A stretch of 64,000 nt of DNA from Haloglomus litoreum. GTDB lineage: Archaea > Halobacteriota > Halobacteria > Halobacteriales > Haloarculaceae. The notes under the pieces are model-generated. The model saw only the letters and a program-made list of their open reading frames with translations. It was not told the origin of the DNA and did no database searches. Positions 60,379 through 64,000 of this stretch are shown piece after piece. A program made the translations under genes and the position numbers. The stretch spans positions 806,001-870,000 of the forward strand of contig NZ_CP119988.1 of the NCBI RefSeq assembly GCF_029338515.1, written 5' to 3'. Position 1 is the stretch's first letter. Every line of letters begins with the position of its first letter.

Positions 60379-60567
60379 CTAGCGATACGCGAACGCGGTC
60401 CCGATGAGCGCCATCACCACGACGAAGGCGGCGATGGCGCCGACCAGCAGGAGGCCGTCGATGTTCCGGCCGGAGGACATCCCGACGGCGACGATTCCGG
60501 CAGCGAACAGCACGACGGCGGCGATGGCGACGGCAATCTCGACCATCGTCTCCCTGTCGGGGGCCAT
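60379..60567 (-). CDS. Small two-helix membrane protein (62 aa)
   Basis: MAPDRETMVEIAVAIAAVVLFAAGIVAVGM..., 62 residues with two helices (about 8-28 and 36-57). TTTTTAAC (minus-strand reading) sits about 27 nt upstream of ATG 60567, a clear leaderless promoter. It is a typical unnamed haloarchaeal membrane microprotein. Confidence 0.68.
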   Translation of the reverse strand: MAPDRETMVEIAVAIAAVVLFAAGIVAVGMSSGRNIDGLLLVGAIAAFVVVMALIGTAFAYR

Positions 60568-60755
60568 AGCGCGGGATTCCGGCGGTCAGTTAAAAAGGGC
60601 TTCGAAGCCGAGTCCTGCCGGGGCCCCCGACCGCGCTGACCGCTCCGACCGGGCGGTGGGGCCGTCCCCGCCGGTGGTTCCACTTCCACCACGCTAGCGC
60701 GGCCCTTATTGCCATACGGACCCTTGTTTCGGATGGAAGCAAAGTGATTACACAT

Positions 60756-61550
60756 ATGACGCACACAGAACACACAGCCGCGTCATCGGATGAATCGCAG
60801 TGGAAACGAAGGGGGGTCTCTCCCCCGCGGGAGCGCCCGGTGGTCGAGCACATCACCGACACCACGGCGGACGCGCGGTCGGCGCGACGGGCCGGCGCGG
60901 GCGGCGACGGCGGGGACTCCGAGAACGGCCGCGGTCCCCAGCCACTCGCGCCCGACACGAGTCGCCTCGACGGTCGCTCGGCCCGCGCCTGGACCGAACC
61001 CATGGCGGTGACGGCTCTGGGCGAGGGCCGCTACGAGGTGGAGAACCGCGAGGGCCGGGCGTACGTCGTCGACCTCCCCGACGGGGACTGCACCTGCCCG
61101 GACCACCGCATCCGCGGGGAGTCGTGCAAGCACCTCCGCCGCGTCGCCATCGAGGTGACGCGGGGCCAGGTTCCCGCCCCGGGGAAGGTCCGTGGCACCT
61201 GCCGGGCCTGCGGCCGGGAGGCGTTCGTCCCCGAGGACGGCCCCTCGTTCTGCCGGGGCTGTCGGCTGGGACCGGGCGACCTCGCGACCGACCGCGAGAC
61301 CGGCGACGCCGTCCTCGTGGTCCGCGTGACCGACGACCCCGCCGACGCGGTCGAGGTCGACGGGACTGGCCGCTCGGTCGCGGACTACGAGACGAACGCG
61401 GGCTACCCCCGCGACGACCCGGTCGTCGAGGTGGTCTACCCGTTCGGCGGCGGGAAGCCGCTGGACGAGCGCCGCCGCTACTCCTTCCCGCACTCGCGGC
61501 TCCTCCCCCGCGACGCCGCGCTGGTGGACGCCGGCGTCGGCGACGCCTGA
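60756..61550 (+). CDS. SWIM zinc-finger protein
   Basis: A 264-residue protein. The SWIM zinc finger is CTCPDHRIRGESCKH (Cys112, Cys114, Cys124, His126), which binds DNA or protein. A second zinc ribbon (CRACGREAFVPEDGPSFCRGC) follows at about 152-172, then a beta domain (VLVVRVTDDPADAVEVDGTGRSVADYETNAGYP). The first 75 residues are disordered and basic. GTG 60744 is four codons further up in frame. Possible role in nucleic-acid or chromatin functions. Confidence 0.85.
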   Translation: MTHTEHTAASSDESQWKRRGVSPPRERPVVEHITDTTADARSARRAGAGGDGGDSENGRGPQPLAPDTSRLDGRSARAWTEPMAVTALGEGRYEVENREGRAYVVDLPDGDCTCPDHRIRGESCKHLRRVAIEVTRGQVPAPGKVRGTCRACGREAFVPEDGPSFCRGCRLGPGDLATDRETGDAVLVVRVTDDPADAVEVDGTGRSVADYETNAGYPRDDPVVEVVYPFGGGKPLDERRRYSFPHSRLLPRDAALVDAGVGDA

Positions 61551-61595
61551 CGGGACCGGCGGCGGGCCGGCGCGCCCTCGCTGCTCCCGCCGGGG

Positions 61596-61775
61596 CTACG
61601 CGCCGTCCTCCAGCCCGACGAACACCGTCTTCAGCCGCTGCCCGCAGTCCGGACAGCAGAGGCTCTGCCACTTCGTGGGGTCGAGGTCGGCGAACGTCTC
61701 CGTCCGGGTGGCGGCCTCGCGATCGATCTCCCGGTCGCAGGTCCCACAGTGGAACGAGTCGGGCACGCCCGGCAT
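61596..61775 (-). CDS. Zinc-finger microprotein (59 aa)
   Basis: MPGVPDSFHCGTCDREIDREAATRT... with a second knuckle in SLCCPDCGQRLKTVFVGL. CGTC and CPDC form a four-Cys zinc ribbon. The 59-residue size fits the haloarchaeal microprotein class. ATG 61775 is preferred since upstream residues (from 61835) have no conserved features. Role unknown. Confidence 0.7.
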   Translation of the reverse strand: MPGVPDSFHCGTCDREIDREAATRTETFADLDPTKWQSLCCPDCGQRLKTVFVGLEDGA

Positions 61776-61860
61776 GGGTGGTCGTCGGAGCCCGGCGGCC
61801 GAGAACGTTTCGTGGCCGGGCCGCGCGTCATCCATCCAGTCAGGGCTCGGGCCGCTCCGC

Positions 61861-63009
61861 TCAGGGGTCGGGTCGCTCGCCCAGCGTGAGCGACACCGTC
61901 CGGCGGCTGCCGTCGCGGATGAGTCGCACGGCGATCTCGTCGCCGGGACTGGTCTCCAGCGCCAGGTAGATCGAGAGATCGTTCAGCGCCTCGATGGGCG
62001 TCTCGTCCAGCCCGACGACCACGTCGCCGCCGGTCGGGACCTCGACGCCGTTGACGGTCGTCGAGCCGGTCGACCCCTGGAGCACCCCCTCGGAGGGGGC
62101 GTCCTCGCGGACGGAGGCGACGTAGGCTCCGCTGACCGCGGGGAGGTCGTTGGCCTCCGCGAGCAGCGGCGTGACCCCGCGGAGCCCGACGCCCATGAAC
62201 GAGTGGGTGTACTCGCCGGTCTCGACGAGCGCCGGCACCACCCGCGTCGAGAGCGCCGCGCTGACCGCGAACGCGATGTTGTCGCCGCCGCCGGAGTTGA
62301 CCACGCCCACCACGTTCGCGTCCAGGTCGACCAGCGGCCCCCCGGAGTTGCCGGGGTTGGCGGCCGCGTCCGTCTGGACCGCGTCGGGGATGACGAAGTT
62401 GTTCGCGGCCGGGAGCGACCGGTCGACGCCGCTGACGATGCCAGCCGAGGCCGACTGCCCCAGCCCGAACGGCGCGCCAACGGCCAGTACCTCGGTCCCG
62501 ACGGGCGCCTCGCGCTCGACGAACGAGAGCGGTCGCGCGTAGTCGGGCAGCGACCCGACCTCGATGACCGCGAGGTCGGAGTAGACGTCCGCCCCGACCA
62601 CGGACCCCTCGCGCCAGTCCTGCCGCGCGAAGCCGACCTCGAACGTGTCCGCCCCCTCGACGACGTGCTGGTTGGTGACGACGTGGCCGTCGTAGACGAA
62701 GCCCGAGCCCTGGCCGGCGCGCCCGTCCGGCCCGTACGCCCGGACGACCGCGACGCTCGGGGTCGTCGCCCGGTACGCCTCGGTGTAGCGGTTCTCCCGG
62801 GTCGCGGTCGGGTCCGGGTTCGTCGACCCGTCGCCATCGGCCGGTCCCTCGGCCGGGTCCTCGGGCTGGTCGGCGGTGCTGCCGACGAACCCGCTGGCGC
62901 AGCCGGCCAGCGCCGCCGTCGTCCCCGCAGCACCCAGCAGGAACGCGCGCCGGGACTGCCGACCGCCTGCACCGGGCCGCTCTTCGTGCCCGTCGTTGCC
63001 GTCGTTCAC
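61861..63009 (-). CDS. HtrA/DegP-like serine protease lipoprotein
   Basis: A 382-residue protein (GTG start). A Tat signal (QSRRAFLLGAAGTTAALAG) ends in a lipobox Cys37. An Asp/Pro linker follows, then a trypsin-fold domain with His115 (TNQHVV), Asp145 (SDLAVIEV) and Ser222 (NPGNSGGPL). A C-terminal PDZ domain (about 280-382) has MGVGLRGVTPLL and VVVGLDETPIEAL. It should cut misfolded proteins outside the membrane and is tethered by lipid. All catalytic residues are present. Confidence 0.94.
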   Translation of the reverse strand: MNDGNDGHEERPGAGGRQSRRAFLLGAAGTTAALAGCASGFVGSTADQPEDPAEGPADGDGSTNPDPTATRENRYTEAYRATTPSVAVVRAYGPDGRAGQGSGFVYDGHVVTNQHVVEGADTFEVGFARQDWREGSVVGADVYSDLAVIEVGSLPDYARPLSFVEREAPVGTEVLAVGAPFGLGQSASAGIVSGVDRSLPAANNFVIPDAVQTDAAANPGNSGGPLVDLDANVVGVVNSGGGDNIAFAVSAALSTRVVPALVETGEYTHSFMGVGLRGVTPLLAEANDLPAVSGAYVASVREDAPSEGVLQGSTGSTTVNGVEVPTGGDVVVGLDETPIEALNDLSIYLALETSPGDEIAVRLIRDGSRRTVSLTLGERPDP

Positions 63010-63076
63010 ACGCTGGATTCGTGGGCCCCGGGCAAAGACCCTCCGCCCTCTGGTGTGCGTGCCGACGACCCGCCCG

Positions 63077-63733
63077 CTACTCCCCGACCGGCTGTGTCCG
63101 CAGGTCGTCGAGGGTGTCCTCCAGTTCGCCCAGCCGGGTCTCGAGGTCGTCCCGGCGGTCGAGCAGGTTACTCAGCTCCTCGGTGTTGACGGTGTCCTCG
63201 TGTTCGACGGCGTTCTCCAGCGTCTCGGCGGTGGCGCCGACGAGGAAGGCCGCGACCTGCAGGAGTTCGTCGGGGGACTCGCGCGATTCGAGGAGTTCGA
63301 CGCCGCCCGAGTAGAGCTGGTACCGGATGAGCGGCACCTGCTCGCGCTCCCGGTAGGCCCCCGAGAAGTTCACGCCGGTCACGGGGTTCTCCCGGCCCAT
63401 GTCGACCTCGTCGCGGACGATGCGGAAGGGGCGGGCGAGCTGGCCGTGGGCCTCGCCCAGCCGCCGGAGTCGGTCCGCCGTGTCGTCGTCGAACTGCTCG
63501 GCCACGTCCGCGAAGAACTGGTCGTTGCCGTTGCAGCAGAGACACAGCGTGAGGAAGGTGTCGTGGTCGGTCCGGGCCATCTCGCGCAGGCGCTCCCGGA
63601 CGTGCTCGGCCTCGCCCACCAGCAGGTCCGCCTCCAGTTCGTCCAGCACGTCGCGGGCGGCCCGCTCGCGGTCGAGGAACGGCTCCACGAACGTCCGCGG
63701 CGGCTCCGCCTCGGCATCGTCGTCCCCCGTCAT
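63077..63733 (-). CDS. Helical hypothetical protein with C-terminal coiled coil
   Basis: A 218-residue acidic cytoplasmic protein. It starts MTGDDDAEAEPPRTFVEPF, has a helical body with CLCCNGNDQFF (Cys-x-Cys-Cys) at about 62-72, and ends in a coiled coil (NTEELSNLLDRRDDLETRLGELEDTLDDLRTQ). The Cys cluster might bind a metal. No family is recognised. It is divergent from the helicase gene. Confidence 0.7.
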   Translation of the reverse strand: MTGDDDAEAEPPRTFVEPFLDRERAARDVLDELEADLLVGEAEHVRERLREMARTDHDTFLTLCLCCNGNDQFFADVAEQFDDDTADRLRRLGEAHGQLARPFRIVRDEVDMGRENPVTGVNFSGAYREREQVPLIRYQLYSGGVELLESRESPDELLQVAAFLVGATAETLENAVEHEDTVNTEELSNLLDRRDDLETRLGELEDTLDDLRTQPVGE

Positions 63734-63881
63734 GGCTCCCGTTTGCGGGTGGGGTGGTAACGCTCTTGTGGTGGTTCGGGTCGCGGTGGCGTGGGTCGGG
63801 GCCACGTGGTCGGGGGGTACCACGGACCACTTCCACCCCGCCGCACGAACCCTTTTGCCCGAGAGCGAACAACCGGGGGGC

Positions 63882-64000
63882 GTGGCGACGAGTGACGGGC
63901 CCGGGTACCTGCGCTTCTTCCCCTACGACCAGCCGTACGACCACCAGCACGACGCGATGGAGGCCATCCGCGAGGCGCTGGTCACGGAGCGGGACGTGCT
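63882..64000 (+). CDS. XPD/Rad3-type ATP-dependent DNA helicase, 5' end
   Basis: GTG 63882 starts a frame that runs off the right edge: ATSDGPGYLRFFPYDQPYDHQHDAMEAIREALVTERDVL. The FFPYxQPYxxQxxAM pattern just before the expected Walker A is the start of haloarchaeal XPD/DinG-like superfamily 2 helicases that repair DNA. Only about 39 residues are visible, so the Fe-S and ATPase motifs cannot be checked. A TATA-like CCTTTTGCCC is about 28 nt upstream. Confidence 0.72.
   Translation, partial: MATSDGPGYLRFFPYDQPYDHQHDAMEAIREALVTERDV

Overview
This is a high-GC (well above 60%) piece of a haloarchaeal chromosome (class Halobacteria). The proteins are Asp/Glu-rich, the genes use ATG or GTG starts with TATA-like boxes about 25-32 nt upstream and mostly no Shine-Dalgarno, and the tRNA genes lack an encoded CCA. 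Archaeal marker genes are present: the primase large subunit PriL, a type II glyceraldehyde-3-phosphate dehydrogenase, a type IV pilin and an XPD/Rad3-type helicase start. I see no rRNA, CRISPR array, transposase or prophage. The content is mostly housekeeping and conserved haloarchaeal genes, separated by a few unusually structured intergenic islands.

Layout. 1-5.5 kb: the 5' part of an ABC exporter, a DUF192 protein, tRNA-Val and tRNA-Phe each followed by repeated copies of their own 3' ends, a pilin, a Mop/TOBE protein, zinc microproteins and a zinc-ribbon HTH regulator. 5.5-16 kb (mostly minus strand): SDR dehydrogenase, DUF4397 surface protein, CspA, a lipoprotein, a GT2 glycosyltransferase, DUF429, a condensation-fold protein, SurE and a Nudix hydrolase. 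16-18.6 kb: two MgtE-type half transporters split by a 551-bp island of nested inverted repeats, then tiny zinc and membrane proteins. 18.7-25.3 kb: a four-gene overlapping operon (transglutaminase/DUF4129, DUF7269-like, DUF58, DUF7519-like). 25.4-29 kb: TetR, a membrane-anchored winged-helix protein with a long Thr/Asp-rich exterior, and a cytochrome b561/molybdopterin fusion.

29-41 kb: a hairpin-rich gene-free stretch, small genes, a nucleoside-recognition (gate) membrane protein, an EamA transporter, a MoxR ATPase lying apart from the DUF58 operon, PriL, a lipoprotein, PspAB with HtpX, a GIDE-domain protein and a VOC protein. 41.3-46.3 kb: an acetone carboxylase operon (beta, alpha, gamma). 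46.3-50.6 kb: tandem histidine phosphatases, a lone NuoCD fusion, a SufU/IscU scaffold and a rubredoxin-like protein. 50.6-64 kb: ketopantoate reductase, a membrane HTH protein, a YfcE-type phosphoesterase, a CDF transporter, a RimK-type ATP-grasp enzyme, a large REC-PAS-histidine kinase, Hsp20, GAPDH, a SWIM zinc protein, an HtrA-like lipoprotein protease and the start of a helicase.

The most unusual signal is non-coding. A family of short perfect hairpins has different stems but the same 11-nt loop, GAGCGNAGCGA. They recur near 3.3-3.6, 16.8-17.1 and 29.3 kb, and two of them sit inside a duplicated tRNA-Phe fragment as if inserted. The acetone carboxylase operon, the lone NuoCD, the Mo enzyme with an internal twin-arginine segment and the two membrane-anchored HTH proteins are the most interesting coding features.
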